Shown here piece after piece: positions 35,476 to 44,265 of a DNA stretch of 64,000 nt. The stretch comes from Paenibacillus ehimensis NBRC 15659. GTDB taxonomy: Bacteria > Bacillota > Bacilli > Paenibacillales > NBRC-103111. A program made the translations under genes and the position numbers. The notes beneath the pieces are model-generated. The model searched no databases. It was not told the origin of the DNA and saw nothing but the letters and a program-made list of their open reading frames with translations. The stretch spans positions 62,001 through 126,000 of the forward strand of contig NZ_BILX01000011.1 of assembly GCF_004000785.1 (NCBI RefSeq), given 5' to 3'. Position 1 is the first letter of the stretch. Each line of letters starts with the position of its first letter.

Positions 35476-37131
35476 TTACAGCGGCATAGAAAGCTGTTCC
35501 GCCTCAGACAGGCCGGACTTTCTTTTTCTTGTCGACTGAGGAACGCGGGCCATAACGGGCTCTGCCGCCTGAGCCGGAGCTGATGCCGGAACTGGACCAA
35601 CCGACCCTGCGGATCGCTTTGCCCGCGACCGGGCGCTCGATTTCGTCGACAGCGAAGAATCGGACGATTCCCGCCCAATCGCACCCGTCGCATGCATTGC
35701 ACTAGCGGCAGAAAACGCTTTTCGCCGCAGTCGTTCGATTCGCTTGCGCAGGCTGACGGCGTCGGAATCCTCCTCCCGCACCTCTTTTTCCCTTGCCCGG
35801 TTGCCGCCGTGTACGGACGCTTTACGCTCTCCGCTCCGTTTTAAGGCGTCACGCCGCCAGAGGTGGTCCAGCGCTTCCTGGGCATAGGCAAGAGCGCGCT
35901 CCCACTCCTTTTCCTTATGCTCGTAGTACATGGACAGCTCGATATAAGGCTCCAGCGAAGCTGTCGCCCGTCCGCCCTTCAGGGCGATATAACGGCTCCA
36001 GAGCGAACAGGCTTGCGTATAGCGTCCCCGGCGCTTGCAAAATTGCGCAAGCGGCAGCAGGCACGGCTCTTCGGAGGCAAGCTCGTCCGCAGCGAGAAGC
36101 TCTTCGGCGAGAGCGTTCATCACCGTGTCAGCCATGCCGCTTCGACCGATTTTATCGAGCCACAGGCCGAGCCGAAAGCACTCCTCTAACCCGAATATTC
36201 TGGCGCGGGACCAATCGTAGGAACCGTTCAGCAAGCAGGCAAAATGAACCGCTAAGCCTGCCAGCGACAGCACATCCAGCTCGTTGTGCACGAACACGCC
36301 TTCCAAAACGGAAGGATCGCGCTGCGCCAAATATTGAAAATAAAGCGTCGGCGCAAGCGAGCCCGGCACATCTTCCTCCCGCCTGACGCCAAGCCGTTCT
36401 TCCTCTACTTTCCCTAGTCGGCACGATGGGAGCGTATGCTTCCACAAGCTGCGGGACGGATGCAAAAAATCGATGTGCCCTGCAGGCTCGGCGGACAGCT
36501 CCAGCCGATTCATAATGTAGCGGTTTTTAACAATCGGCCAATCGAACGATTTGCCGTTATAGGAGATTAACACCGGATGCGCGGCAAGCTTTTGCTCCAA
36601 ATAGGCCAACATCGCCGACTCTTCGCCGGGATGCCGGATCAGCATCTGCTCGATATGATATTGGTTGCCTTGGTAAAATCCGACTCCGACCATAAACGGC
36701 ACGTTGCCTGCGCCATGTCCCAGACCAGTCGTCTCGGTATCCAGAAAGAGCAGCCGCTCATGGAACGGAGCGTCCGAACGATCCGCCGCGGCACTGCCGG
36801 CTGTCGGCTCCAATAGCGTAAGCAGCTCCTCCGCGCAGGACGATAAACGGCCAAGCTCATACTGCCCGTGAAGAAACCCCGCTTCGTACGTGCGGCGGCG
36901 AATAACGAATTCGCCCCACTCCGTCTGCTCCATAGCCGCGCCGACAACCGCCCATTCGTCAGACTCGACCGCGGACGCCTGCCCGCTTTCTCCAGCGATC
37001 TCCCGAGCCTCTTCGCTCGGCCCCGGCGGCTCCTCTCCCGCGGACGTTTGAATCTTGACTTCTTCCTCGCGTTCCTGCGTACCCGAAATCGACTTTTTGT
37101 GCCGCAGCAGCCTTTCCTTGAGCGAGCTCAT
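35476..37131 (-). CDS. mrfB: MrfB-like DEDDh exonuclease (YprB)
   Basis: The 551-residue protein has a metal-dependent 3'-5' exonuclease domain (about 120-290): LFLDTETTGL, then ISYNGKSFDWPIVKNRY, then VHNELDVLSL, the DEDD acidic residues. A tetratricopeptide-like helical part follows (about 310-430), and a basic Ser/Arg/Lys-rich tail ends the protein. In B. subtilis MrfB works with MrfA to repair mitomycin C adducts independently of UvrABC. It overlaps mrfA by 4 bases (ATGA). Confidence 0.9.
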   Translation of the reverse strand: MSSLKERLLRHKKSISGTQEREEEVKIQTSAGEEPPGPSEEAREIAGESGQASAVESDEWAVVGAAMEQTEWGEFVIRRRTYEAGFLHGQYELGRLSSCAEELLTLLEPTAGSAAADRSDAPFHERLLFLDTETTGLGHGAGNVPFMVGVGFYQGNQYHIEQMLIRHPGEESAMLAYLEQKLAAHPVLISYNGKSFDWPIVKNRYIMNRLELSAEPAGHIDFLHPSRSLWKHTLPSCRLGKVEEERLGVRREEDVPGSLAPTLYFQYLAQRDPSVLEGVFVHNELDVLSLAGLAVHFACLLNGSYDWSRARIFGLEECFRLGLWLDKIGRSGMADTVMNALAEELLAADELASEEPCLLPLAQFCKRRGRYTQACSLWSRYIALKGGRATASLEPYIELSMYYEHKEKEWERALAYAQEALDHLWRRDALKRSGERKASVHGGNRAREKEVREEDSDAVSLRKRIERLRRKAFSAASAMHATGAIGRESSDSSLSTKSSARSRAKRSAGSVGPVPASAPAQAAEPVMARVPQSTRKRKSGLSEAEQLSMPL

Positions 37132-39413
37132 CGCGAGGCCTCCAGCTGCTTCAGCAGCCCGAGCGACAGCTGCTTCCCGGTCAGCCCGACTTCTTCAATC
37201 GGCCCGACACAGGCCGGACAGCCGCTCAAGCAGCCGCACGACGAAATCAGGCGCTGCGCTTCGGCGAGCAGTTCTCCATGCACTTCGTACAGCCGCTCGC
37301 TGAGCCCTACGCCGCCCGGGTAACGGTCGTAGAAAAATATCGTAGGCTGCTTGTTATGCACCGCCTTCACCTGCGGAACAACCCGGATGTCATGCGGATC
37401 GCACATCAAGTAAAGCGGCGCGATGTGCACAAGCACGTTCGCCAGCCCCAGCAGCGCAAACTGCATATCGTTGACCGTCATGCCTGCGGCAATCTCGTCG
37501 TCGAACGTAAACCAGTAAGAGCTCGTATGCAGCTCCTCTTCCGGCAGATGGATCGGCCCCGATCCGATATTTTCGTGCGTCCGAAGCTTGATTTTTTTGA
37601 AAATCGTCGCCTTCGCATTCACGGTCACTTCGCCGAACTGCCGCTTGAGCCCCCGGTCAATCGCCTCCCGGTGCACATGCAGCACCTTTAACTGGACGGC
37701 CAAGCTGGCGTCCGTAAAATAATCGACGTCGACCTCGCGTATGTAAGCCTTCTTCTCCTCGTAATCGAGCTTTTCCACCTGATATTGCACGCCTTCGTGG
37801 ATATAGATCGCTTCCTCGTGAATCATCGTCGGGGCGCTGAACCGGTCCACCTCGCCGATGACCCGGGCGCCATTCGTCATATCGATGATGATGAAATTTT
37901 CCTGCGCGGCCGAACGCAAGCTGATGTCATGCGCCGGAAACGACTGCTCCATCCAGTGCCACCTGTTTTTGACACGATGCAAAATGCGTTCCTCCGTCAA
38001 AAATTCCAAAATATCATGCAGGGATTCTCCGCCGAATTGCTCGTTTTCTTCGAACGGCAGCTCGTAGGCGGCGCACTTGACATGGTCGACCAGGATGATG
38101 AGGTTGTCCGGCTCGATCAGCGCCCGCTCCGGCGGACGCTCGAAAAAAAATCTGGGGTTCTGGATCATGTATTGATCCAGCGGATTGCTGCTCGCCACGA
38201 GGAACGTCACGGAGCTTTCCTGCCGTCTCCCGGCGCGGCCCGACTGCTGCCACGTGCTCGCGATCGTGCCGGGATAGCCGTTCAGCACGCAAGCCTGCAA
38301 CTGCCCGATATCGATCCCGAGCTCGAGCGCATTGGTACTGACAACGCCGCGGATCTCCCCGCTGCGCAGCCCCCGCTCGATTTCGCGCCGCAGCTTGGGC
38401 AGATAGCCTCCGCGGTAGCCGCGAATCGATTTCGTGCCCAGCTCGTGAGCGACCAGCTCCTGCAAATAGGTAAGCAAAATTTCGACCCGCACGCGGCTTC
38501 GCGCGAAAACGATCGTTTGAATGCCTTGGCGCAGCAGCATCGCGGCGATTTTTCTCGTCTCCAGCACGCTGCTCCTGCGGATCCCAAGCTGTTGGTTGAC
38601 GACGGGGGGATTGTAGAAGACAAAGTGCTTCTCTCCCGCGGGCGCACCGTTGTCGTTGACAAGCGATACGCGCTCCCCGATTAGCCGCTCCGTATGATCC
38701 TTCGGATTATCGATCGTCGCCGAAGCGCAAATAAACTGCGGATTCGAGCCGTAAAAACGGCAAATCCGCTTCAGCCTACGGATCACGTTCGCTACATGAC
38801 TGCCGAACACGCCGCGGTAAGAGTGAACCTCGTCAATGACAATAAACTTTATATTCTCAAACAATTTTACCCATTTCGTGTGGTGCGGCAAAATCGCGGA
38901 GTGCAGCATATCCGGATTCGTAACGACGATATGCCCGGCATTGCGAATGGCCTGGCGAACGGTCGGCGGCGTATCCCCGTCGTACGTATGGGTCTTGATG
39001 TCCGCGCCCATGGCGTTCGCCAGCTCTTGAAGCTCGGCCACCTGGTCTTGAGCGAGTGCTTTGGTCGGAAACAAATAAAGCGCCCGAGCGCTCTCATCTT
39101 TCAAAATGCCCTCAAGTACCGGCAGGTTGTAGCACAGCGTCTTGCCCGACGCCGTCGGGGTCACGGCCACGACGTGGCGCCCCGCGCTTACTTCGCGGAA
39201 CGATTGGGCTTGATGTGTATATAATTGTCCGATGCCCCGGGCGAGCAAGGCTTCCCGCAGCCCTGCGTGCAAGCCTTCCGGGAATGACTCGTACCGCCCT
39301 TCCCGCGGCGGAATCGTATGCCAGTAAGTCACCTGGGACATCAGCTCGGACGACGAGCGGATCAGATCGATCATTTCTTCGATGGAAGAAACCTTGCCAG
39401 TCAAACGGTTCAT
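37128..39413 (-). CDS. mrfA: MrfA-like DEAD/DEAH helicase (YprA)
   Basis: The 761-residue DNA helicase has Walker A TPTASGKT, the DEVH box in FIVIDEVHSYRG, SATIDNP, and motif VI QQSGRAGRR. The C-terminal DUF1998 domain carries a four-Cys cluster, CGCLSGCPAC, as in B. subtilis YprA (749 residues). With MrfB it repairs mitomycin-type lesions. I start at the ATG of MNRLTGKV, with AAAGGAG ahead; the open frame to 39476 runs through the promoter. It is first in an apparent eight-gene unit. Confidence 0.92.
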   Translation of the reverse strand: MNRLTGKVSSIEEMIDLIRSSSELMSQVTYWHTIPPREGRYESFPEGLHAGLREALLARGIGQLYTHQAQSFREVSAGRHVVAVTPTASGKTLCYNLPVLEGILKDESARALYLFPTKALAQDQVAELQELANAMGADIKTHTYDGDTPPTVRQAIRNAGHIVVTNPDMLHSAILPHHTKWVKLFENIKFIVIDEVHSYRGVFGSHVANVIRRLKRICRFYGSNPQFICASATIDNPKDHTERLIGERVSLVNDNGAPAGEKHFVFYNPPVVNQQLGIRRSSVLETRKIAAMLLRQGIQTIVFARSRVRVEILLTYLQELVAHELGTKSIRGYRGGYLPKLRREIERGLRSGEIRGVVSTNALELGIDIGQLQACVLNGYPGTIASTWQQSGRAGRRQESSVTFLVASSNPLDQYMIQNPRFFFERPPERALIEPDNLIILVDHVKCAAYELPFEENEQFGGESLHDILEFLTEERILHRVKNRWHWMEQSFPAHDISLRSAAQENFIIIDMTNGARVIGEVDRFSAPTMIHEEAIYIHEGVQYQVEKLDYEEKKAYIREVDVDYFTDASLAVQLKVLHVHREAIDRGLKRQFGEVTVNAKATIFKKIKLRTHENIGSGPIHLPEEELHTSSYWFTFDDEIAAGMTVNDMQFALLGLANVLVHIAPLYLMCDPHDIRVVPQVKAVHNKQPTIFFYDRYPGGVGLSERLYEVHGELLAEAQRLISSCGCLSGCPACVGPIEEVGLTGKQLSLGLLKQLEASR

Positions 39414-39447
39414 AACTGCAGCTCCTTTTGACGGTAACGTTCCTTCC

Positions 39448-39476
39448 ATTATATCGAATGCATGTTCGCGTGACAA
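39448..39476 (-). promoter_or_regulatory. sigma-A promoter of mrfA with embedded LexA-like box
   Basis: On the minus strand TTGTCA (39476-39471), 17 bases, then TATAAT (39453-39448). The spacer holds CGAACATGCATTCG (39468-39455), which fits the Bacillus LexA consensus CGAACRNRYGTTYG at 13 of 14 positions. Confidence 0.8.
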
Positions 39477-39565
39477 TCTCTTTTCTTATCGGAGCAAAGT
39501 CGAACGGTATCGGAATGACGCGCCGGAGCGGTGTTGAAGCTTGAAGAAAGCATGTCGTATCCTGC

Positions 39566-39733
39566 GCTTTCCCGGGAAAAGCTTTTCGCAGCAAAGCTTT
39601 GCTTTAAAGGGAGCCATTCGATCTTGGGGGGGAGAGTGCGAGCATTTTAGGAAGGGGTTCATCTTAAGAGAAAATGCCAAGCGGCAGTCGAGTAGAAAAG
39701 CCTTTGCCTGCCGCCCATCGGACCGGCCGGTCC
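39566..39733. repeat. palindrome-rich intergenic stretch in the 39477-39759 gap
   Basis: The gap between mrfA and the small gene at 39760 holds three dyads: GCTTTCCCGGGAAAAGC (39566-39582), the perfect AGCAAAGCTTTGCT (39590-39603) and the perfect GGACCGGCCGGTCC (39720-39733). A weak minus-strand terminator, TGCC/GGCA followed by TTTTCTC, lies at about 39670-39685. No gene is seen. Confidence 0.4.
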
Positions 39734-39759
39734 CAATCGCTCTAAACGCATCGATCAAC

Positions 39760-39975
39760 TTAGAGCACGTCGGAGGAATCATCGTAGTCGAACCGGATGC
39801 CGTCATGCATGGACACCTTATGAATCGAAGCCGAGCTCATGGCCGCGTTTGCGCTCACCTGGAGCTTGCCCAGCACTTCCTGGAACGGCCGGGCTTTGGC
39901 GCCGCTTGATTGCGACCGAATGGCAAGCTGCAGCGCCTGCTCGATTACGGCGATATCCTGGCTTGTAAAATCCAT
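39760..39975 (-). CDS. small hypothetical protein, 71 residues
   Basis: I do not recognise a family. A strong GGGGAGG ribosome site before the ATG at 39975 supports translation. The N-terminal half looks like one amphipathic helix (TSQDIAVIEQALQLAIRSQ), the C-terminal half is Ser- and Asp-rich and ends in DYDDSSDVL. It is isolated between the mrfA promoter region and the YfhP-like gene. Confidence 0.65.
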   Translation of the reverse strand: MDFTSQDIAVIEQALQLAIRSQSSGAKARPFQEVLGKLQVSANAAMSSASIHKVSMHDGIRFDYDDSSDVL

Positions 39976-40152
39976 TCCGTCAACCTCCCCATGCTTGGAT
40001 GTTTACTGGAACTATTCTAACCCGATCGATTTTTATTCATACCTCGGGGCATAGCCGTATTGCCGATTATGGCTCGGGCAAATCACGCTTCGCAGCTTTG
40101 CGGACCTGAGGCCCGACCGTTTTCGTCACATTTCGACAATCCCCAGCAGGGT

Positions 40153-41118
40153 TTACACATACGGCGGGTCCCACGCTTTTTTCCTCCAGCCGAGCGTTTG
40201 ACTAACGACCTTAAAATCCCGGTCGAGCGTTACGTCGACCCCGAAGGGGAGCTCGTGATTGTGCCAAAACCGCATATCCCGCCATCGGACCTCATAGCCG
40301 TCCTGCCTCTCGGTGCAAGTGACATGCACACGCTGCGCAAAATGCAAAAACGCCCGCACGCCATCAACCGCACGGGTCGCCTCTACAGCCATGCCGCCCT
40401 CGGTATGTTTGGCGTAAGTATCTTCGATCGTCAGCTCCTTGCCATGAACGGTTCCCGTATAAAAAGCATCGCTGCTCTCAAGCACAAACTGCCAGCGGAA
40501 CCAGTGCAGACTCGGGACGACGTGGCATATCCCTTCCAGCCCAAGCCGCTTTCTTACGAAACGGACTACGCCCCGGTGATGAAGCAGGCGCCCTCCGATG
40601 TACATAAATGTAAACAAATAAATCCACAAAAACATCCATCCCGGATTAAACCCCGTCGCCAGCCATACGGCCAAACCTGCACCATGCGTCCCAAACAGCA
40701 CCGGCTCGAACAACGGGAGCGCATCGAGGTGGTGCCAGCGCTGCGAGAACGGACGAAAGCACTGAACGCCGTAGGCGTTAAGCCAATCCAGAAACACGTG
40801 GAAAACGACGGCAGCCAACGTCCAGGCGAAAACAAGCGGCTCGTGCTCCCATACCCCGAATCCCCAAGCGATCGGTACAGAAATCGCCAGCGGCCATAAA
40901 AGCATCGCAGGAAGCGAGTGTGTCATTCCACGATGCAGCCGGATGTATGCGGCATAGCCCCCAATCCGGGCAATCGTATCGAAATCCGGCGCATGCGAAC
41001 CGATCAACGTGGCCGCCAGCACCGCATGCAGCAGCGCCGGTTCTTGAGCCACTTCAGGCTGAAGCATAGCCAGACCTGCCAATGTAGCGCCAAACAACAG
41101 ATGACTTCCGGTATCCAT
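40153..41118 (-). CDS. YfhP-like membrane metal-dependent hydrolase
   Basis: The 321-residue protein belongs to the YdjM/YfhP group of predicted membrane-bound hydrolases. The N-terminal half has several membrane helices and the His/Asp motifs LIGSHAPDFD, LHRGMTHS and FHVFLDWLNAYG; the C-terminal half is a soluble beta-rich domain. In enterobacteria a relative is LexA-controlled, but no LexA box was seen here. AAGGAGG lies 11 bases before the ATG. The substrate is unknown. Confidence 0.88.
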   Translation of the reverse strand: MDTGSHLLFGATLAGLAMLQPEVAQEPALLHAVLAATLIGSHAPDFDTIARIGGYAAYIRLHRGMTHSLPAMLLWPLAISVPIAWGFGVWEHEPLVFAWTLAAVVFHVFLDWLNAYGVQCFRPFSQRWHHLDALPLFEPVLFGTHGAGLAVWLATGFNPGWMFLWIYLFTFMYIGGRLLHHRGVVRFVRKRLGLEGICHVVPSLHWFRWQFVLESSDAFYTGTVHGKELTIEDTYAKHTEGGMAVEATRAVDGVRAFLHFAQRVHVTCTERQDGYEVRWRDMRFWHNHELPFGVDVTLDRDFKVVSQTLGWRKKAWDPPYV

Positions 41119-41142
41119 GCAGCTTTAGGCCTCCTTCGCTTG

Positions 41143-42087
41143 TCACGCCGTATGCGTCCTTCGCGGCTCTGTACGAGGCCCTGCCCCGCTTTGCTCGCTT
41201 TCCCAGCGCTGCTCGGCGTTAAACCAATAAAACCACTGTTCGGGCCGCTCCCGAATGACCCGTTCCATGAAGCGGTTCAGCACATTCGTCGCCTCGGCCC
41301 GCGTCGCCCGTGTGAACGAAGAGGAAAGGTACAGCGGGGCTTCAAACCGCATCCGGTGTACCCATCCGCGCTCGCGCCACCCGCTGAACGGAATGATAGG
41401 CACGCGCTGCTCGATCGACAGCGTCGAAGCGCCCTCGGGCGTACGCGTCATCCGGCCGAAGAAACGGGCGGGCGGAAACGTCGGACGCCAGAAATCTCCA
41501 AGCAAAAAGACGACGCCCCCCGCCTGCAAATGCTTCCGCAGCTTACGAAGCAGCTCCAGCGGCGGCGTATTATCATAATCGAGCCCCGGACAGCCCATGT
41601 CCAGAAACTTCAAATACAGCGGCCGCAGTTCTGGGCTGCCACCGGTGGCCACGGTCAGACACGAGTACTTCTGGCATAAATACCAGTAGTAGTAAAAAAA
41701 GTTACCCGCATGCGGCGTATAGACAATCGCACCGCGGCCTAGTCGCAGCGCTTCTTCCAGGTGCGCTTCCCCTTCCGTGCGGAACCGCCATTTCTCGCTG
41801 CCCGGCAGCCTGTGCGACTCCAGCAAAATTTCATAAAGCGCAAATATGACATTTTCGGTATAGCGAAGCCCTGCCTTCCTGATCTGCTGAGCCGACCGCT
41901 CCGGCAAAAGCTCCTTCATATTGCCCTGCACCTTGCGTCTCAAGCCCGGACCCGCGCAACTGTACAGGAGGAGAGCCACCAGTCGGCACAGCGCAGCCAT
42001 TACGCTTCGCGGCAGCAGACCGCACCTCCGCGCCCAACGCTCGCATGCTTGCCGGTCCGCGGTCACTTTGGCAATCCATTCGTACAA
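41143..42087 (-). CDS. LpxL/HtrB-like lysophospholipid acyltransferase homologue
   Basis: The 314-residue protein has the LpxL/HtrB fold signature: N-terminal membrane helix, VYTPHAGNFFYYYW, GVVFLLGDFWRP and a late PIIPFSGWRERG. The expected H-x4-D/E catalytic dyad reads HAGNFF, so the His remains but the acidic residue is Phe; activity or mechanism may differ. The start is a TTG inside the end of the preceding acyltransferase gene (25-base overlap), implying coupled translation. It may add the second acyl chain to an aminolipid. Confidence 0.75.
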   Translation of the reverse strand: MYEWIAKVTADRQACERWARRCGLLPRSVMAALCRLVALLLYSCAGPGLRRKVQGNMKELLPERSAQQIRKAGLRYTENVIFALYEILLESHRLPGSEKWRFRTEGEAHLEEALRLGRGAIVYTPHAGNFFYYYWYLCQKYSCLTVATGGSPELRPLYLKFLDMGCPGLDYDNTPPLELLRKLRKHLQAGGVVFLLGDFWRPTFPPARFFGRMTRTPEGASTLSIEQRVPIIPFSGWRERGWVHRMRFEAPLYLSSSFTRATRAEATNVLNRFMERVIRERPEQWFYWFNAEQRWESEQSGAGPRTEPRRTHTA

Positions 42088-42872
42088 GCTCCCACCCCCT
42101 GGCCTTTTAAGAAATGCTTCTTATATCTGCGGGTGATCCGGTCCTTTTCCAGCACGATAAAAAAGTCTATCGTATCGAACAGGCTGTCGTACGCCGGATC
42201 GCCGCCAATCTCCGCCCCAAGCCATTGATAGCCCTTCATCAGCGGCGGCAGCAAGCGGAAAATTTCTTTCTCGGTCAGCTCAGATTCGACCGTTCGCAGC
42301 CCCCGAATCCGGTGCGTTTCCAACGGACGGACGCCGTACCGCTCCGTGATGACCTGCTTGCTGCGAAGCATCGTGTAGATCAGATTCAGTTCCTCCAAGT
42401 TCGGAAGACGCACACTCGCGCAGCCGATCAAATAGCGATAGCCCAGCTCGGTCATATACGCGGCAATACCTTCCCATAGCATCTGGATCGCTCTGCTTCC
42501 GCGGTAAGCCGGTGCGATACAGCTTCTCCCCAGCTCCAGCGTCTGTCGCTTCAGCGAATCGAACGCGTGCAGGTCGAATTCGGTCTCCGAGTAGAATCCG
42601 ATGCCCGAGCTCGCCCGCTCTCCCGGCAGCAGCCGGTACGTGCCGACAACTTCTCCAGTGGTTAAATCTTTGACGATCAGATGATCGCAATAATCATCGT
42701 AGCTATCCCGCTCCAATCCGTTCTCGGTTCGCATCCGCATGTTTTTCTCTTCTTCCACAAAAACCTGGTACCTTAAACGCAGTGCCTGCTCCACTTCCAA
42801 GTCGGTATCCGCCAGCTTTACGGTTAAGATGGACGGCTCGCTTGCGGCTTGACTTGCTGCTAGTCGGATCAT
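42063..42872 (-). CDS. GNAT-type acyltransferase, OlsB-like
   Basis: The 269-residue protein resembles the OlsB/PF13444 group that uses acyl-ACP to acylate an amino acid. Family features are LRYQVFVEEE near residue 42, DHLIVKD, VGTYRLLPG, LELGRSCIAPAYRG and IGCASV. OlsB makes lyso-ornithine lipid, but some relatives make autoinducers or other acyl amino acids. The ATG at 42872 is used; AAAGG is about 10 bases ahead. Its partner, an LpxL-like acyltransferase, overlaps its 3' end. Confidence 0.72.
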   Translation of the reverse strand: MIRLAASQAASEPSILTVKLADTDLEVEQALRLRYQVFVEEEKNMRMRTENGLERDSYDDYCDHLIVKDLTTGEVVGTYRLLPGERASSGIGFYSETEFDLHAFDSLKRQTLELGRSCIAPAYRGSRAIQMLWEGIAAYMTELGYRYLIGCASVRLPNLEELNLIYTMLRSKQVITERYGVRPLETHRIRGLRTVESELTEKEIFRLLPPLMKGYQWLGAEIGGDPAYDSLFDTIDFFIVLEKDRITRRYKKHFLKGQGVGACTNGLPK

Positions 42873-43009
42873 CGTCAACACGCCTTTCTCCAAGTAAAGG
42901 TTGATGGGATGAAAGTTACAGCTTTAGGTAGCAGACGATTATTAGGATAGCGTTTTCGCGGTGTAAAGCTTTTGTAAGGCTTCGCCCGGCTTGTCCGGCT
43001 TTCCGGCGC

Positions 43010-43036
43010 AAAAAAGAACCGTTCGGCAGAACGGCT
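43010..43036 (-). terminator. terminator of the lrgAB operon
   Basis: GCCGTTC and GAACGG pair around a TGCC loop on the minus strand and are followed by TCTTTTTT. It lies 24 bases after the lrgB stop. Confidence 0.75.
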
Positions 43037-43059
43037 CCAATAAAATTTTGCTTTGAACA

Positions 43060-43752
43060 TTACCGCAACCATAAATACAGCGGAATAAACAGCAGCGACG
43101 TCAAAATCGCCGCAGCGCCCATCGCGAAGCCGCTGACGCTGCCCGCCAGCTCCGAATCGCGAATGATCCGCGCCGTGCCGATGCCATGTGACGAGGTGCC
43201 GATGGCAGTACCGATCGAGATATCGTCACGCACGCCGGCCAACCGCAGCAGCCCCGGTCCGAACATGCTTCCGATCAAGCCTGTCAGAACGGTCAGCACG
43301 GCGGTCAACTCGGGAATCCCTCCCGCTTGACGCGAAATCTCAAGCGCAATCGGCGAAGTGACCGATTTGGGCATCATGGTCACAAGCAGCTCGCGGCTGC
43401 CTCCGAGCACCCATACGAGTCCTGCGGACAGCAGCAATGCGCTGATGGAACCGACGGTAATGCCTGCAGCGATCGGCAATAGGGCATTGCGGATTCGCTG
43501 CGCGTTTTTATACAGCGGGATGCCGAGCGCTACTGTCGCAGGACCGAGCAGGAACACAATATAGTCTCCGCCTTTTCGGTAGGCTTCGTAAGGCACGTTC
43601 ATGGCCAACAGGAAAACGATTACAAGCGCCGAGCACGTCAGCAGAGGATGAAGCGCTTTCCAGCGCTGCTGAAGCGCGAGCGCAACCGCATAGGCCAGCA
43701 CCGTCAAGGCGATGCCGAACAGCGGCTGCTCCGTCCATTCACGGAACGTCAT
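43060..43752 (-). CDS. lrgB: LrgB/CidB family membrane protein
   Basis: The 230-residue polytopic protein has the LrgB signatures LLGPATVALGIPLYKN and VTMMPKSVTSPIALEIS, and GTSSHGIGTARIIRD near the end. LrgB/CidB proteins act with LrgA/CidA in controlling autolysis and, in plants and some bacteria, in pyruvate or glycolate transport. I start at the ATG at 43752 (GGAAGGAGGGGG ahead), 14 bases inside the lrgA end. Confidence 0.9.
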   Translation of the reverse strand: MTFREWTEQPLFGIALTVLAYAVALALQQRWKALHPLLTCSALVIVFLLAMNVPYEAYRKGGDYIVFLLGPATVALGIPLYKNAQRIRNALLPIAAGITVGSISALLLSAGLVWVLGGSRELLVTMMPKSVTSPIALEISRQAGGIPELTAVLTVLTGLIGSMFGPGLLRLAGVRDDISIGTAIGTSSHGIGTARIIRDSELAGSVSGFAMGAAAILTSLLFIPLYLWLR

Positions 43753-44110
43753 GACGACGATCCCCCTCCTTCCGTGCGCGTCCGCCGCCAAGGAGCTTGG
43801 CCGTCCATCCCGTCACGAGCAGCACTCCGAACGTGCTGGCAAACAAGCTGACCAGAATGGTACATGCCTGCTCCCCGATCCAAGAAAAAAACACCATCGT
43901 CCCGACGACAATCGGCGCAAAGAGCAGCAGCATATGCTTGATCAAGAAGCTCCCGGCCTCCTCGACCCATTCCACCTTGACCCACTTTAGAAACAGACTG
44001 GCCGTAAACAAAATCAAACCGATAACATTCGCCGGAAGCGGAAGCTGCAAGCCCAGCTGCAAAATCGTTCCCAGCAAATAAAAACCGAGCAAGATGGCAA
44101 AACCGCGCAT
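43739..44110 (-). CDS. lrgA: LrgA/CidA family holin-like protein
   Basis: The 123-residue protein has four predicted helices, including LLGTILQLGLQLPLPANVIGL and FAPIVVGTMVF, and a basic C-terminus (GGGRARKEGDRRHD). The family is holin-like and is always paired with LrgB. GGGAGG precedes the ATG. A divergent regulator such as a LytR pair or LysR protein, common next to this operon, is absent here. Confidence 0.9.
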   Translation of the reverse strand: MRGFAILLGFYLLGTILQLGLQLPLPANVIGLILFTASLFLKWVKVEWVEEAGSFLIKHMLLLFAPIVVGTMVFFSWIGEQACTILVSLFASTFGVLLVTGWTAKLLGGGRARKEGDRRHDVP

Positions 44111-44179
44111 CAGGAGCCGCCTCCCTTCTCCCCAAAAATATCAGCCCGTTCCGCAGGATACCAAATACGATGCGTTCAT

Positions 44180-44209
44180 GCATATTCCGGCAGGGACAGT
44201 GGCACCGTA
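44180..44209 (+). promoter_or_regulatory. candidate sigma-G promoter of tlp
   Basis: GCATA (44180-44184), 18 bases, then CACCGTA (44203-44209) approaches the forespore sigma-G consensus GHATR-18-CATWHTA; the -35 is perfect and the -10 differs at two positions. Its distance from the ATG (about 57 bases) is suitable. Confidence 0.4.
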
Positions 44210-44265
44210 AAGATGGTGCGCTATCCAAGCGCCATACTTTTACAATAAAGGAGTTGGATGGGACT

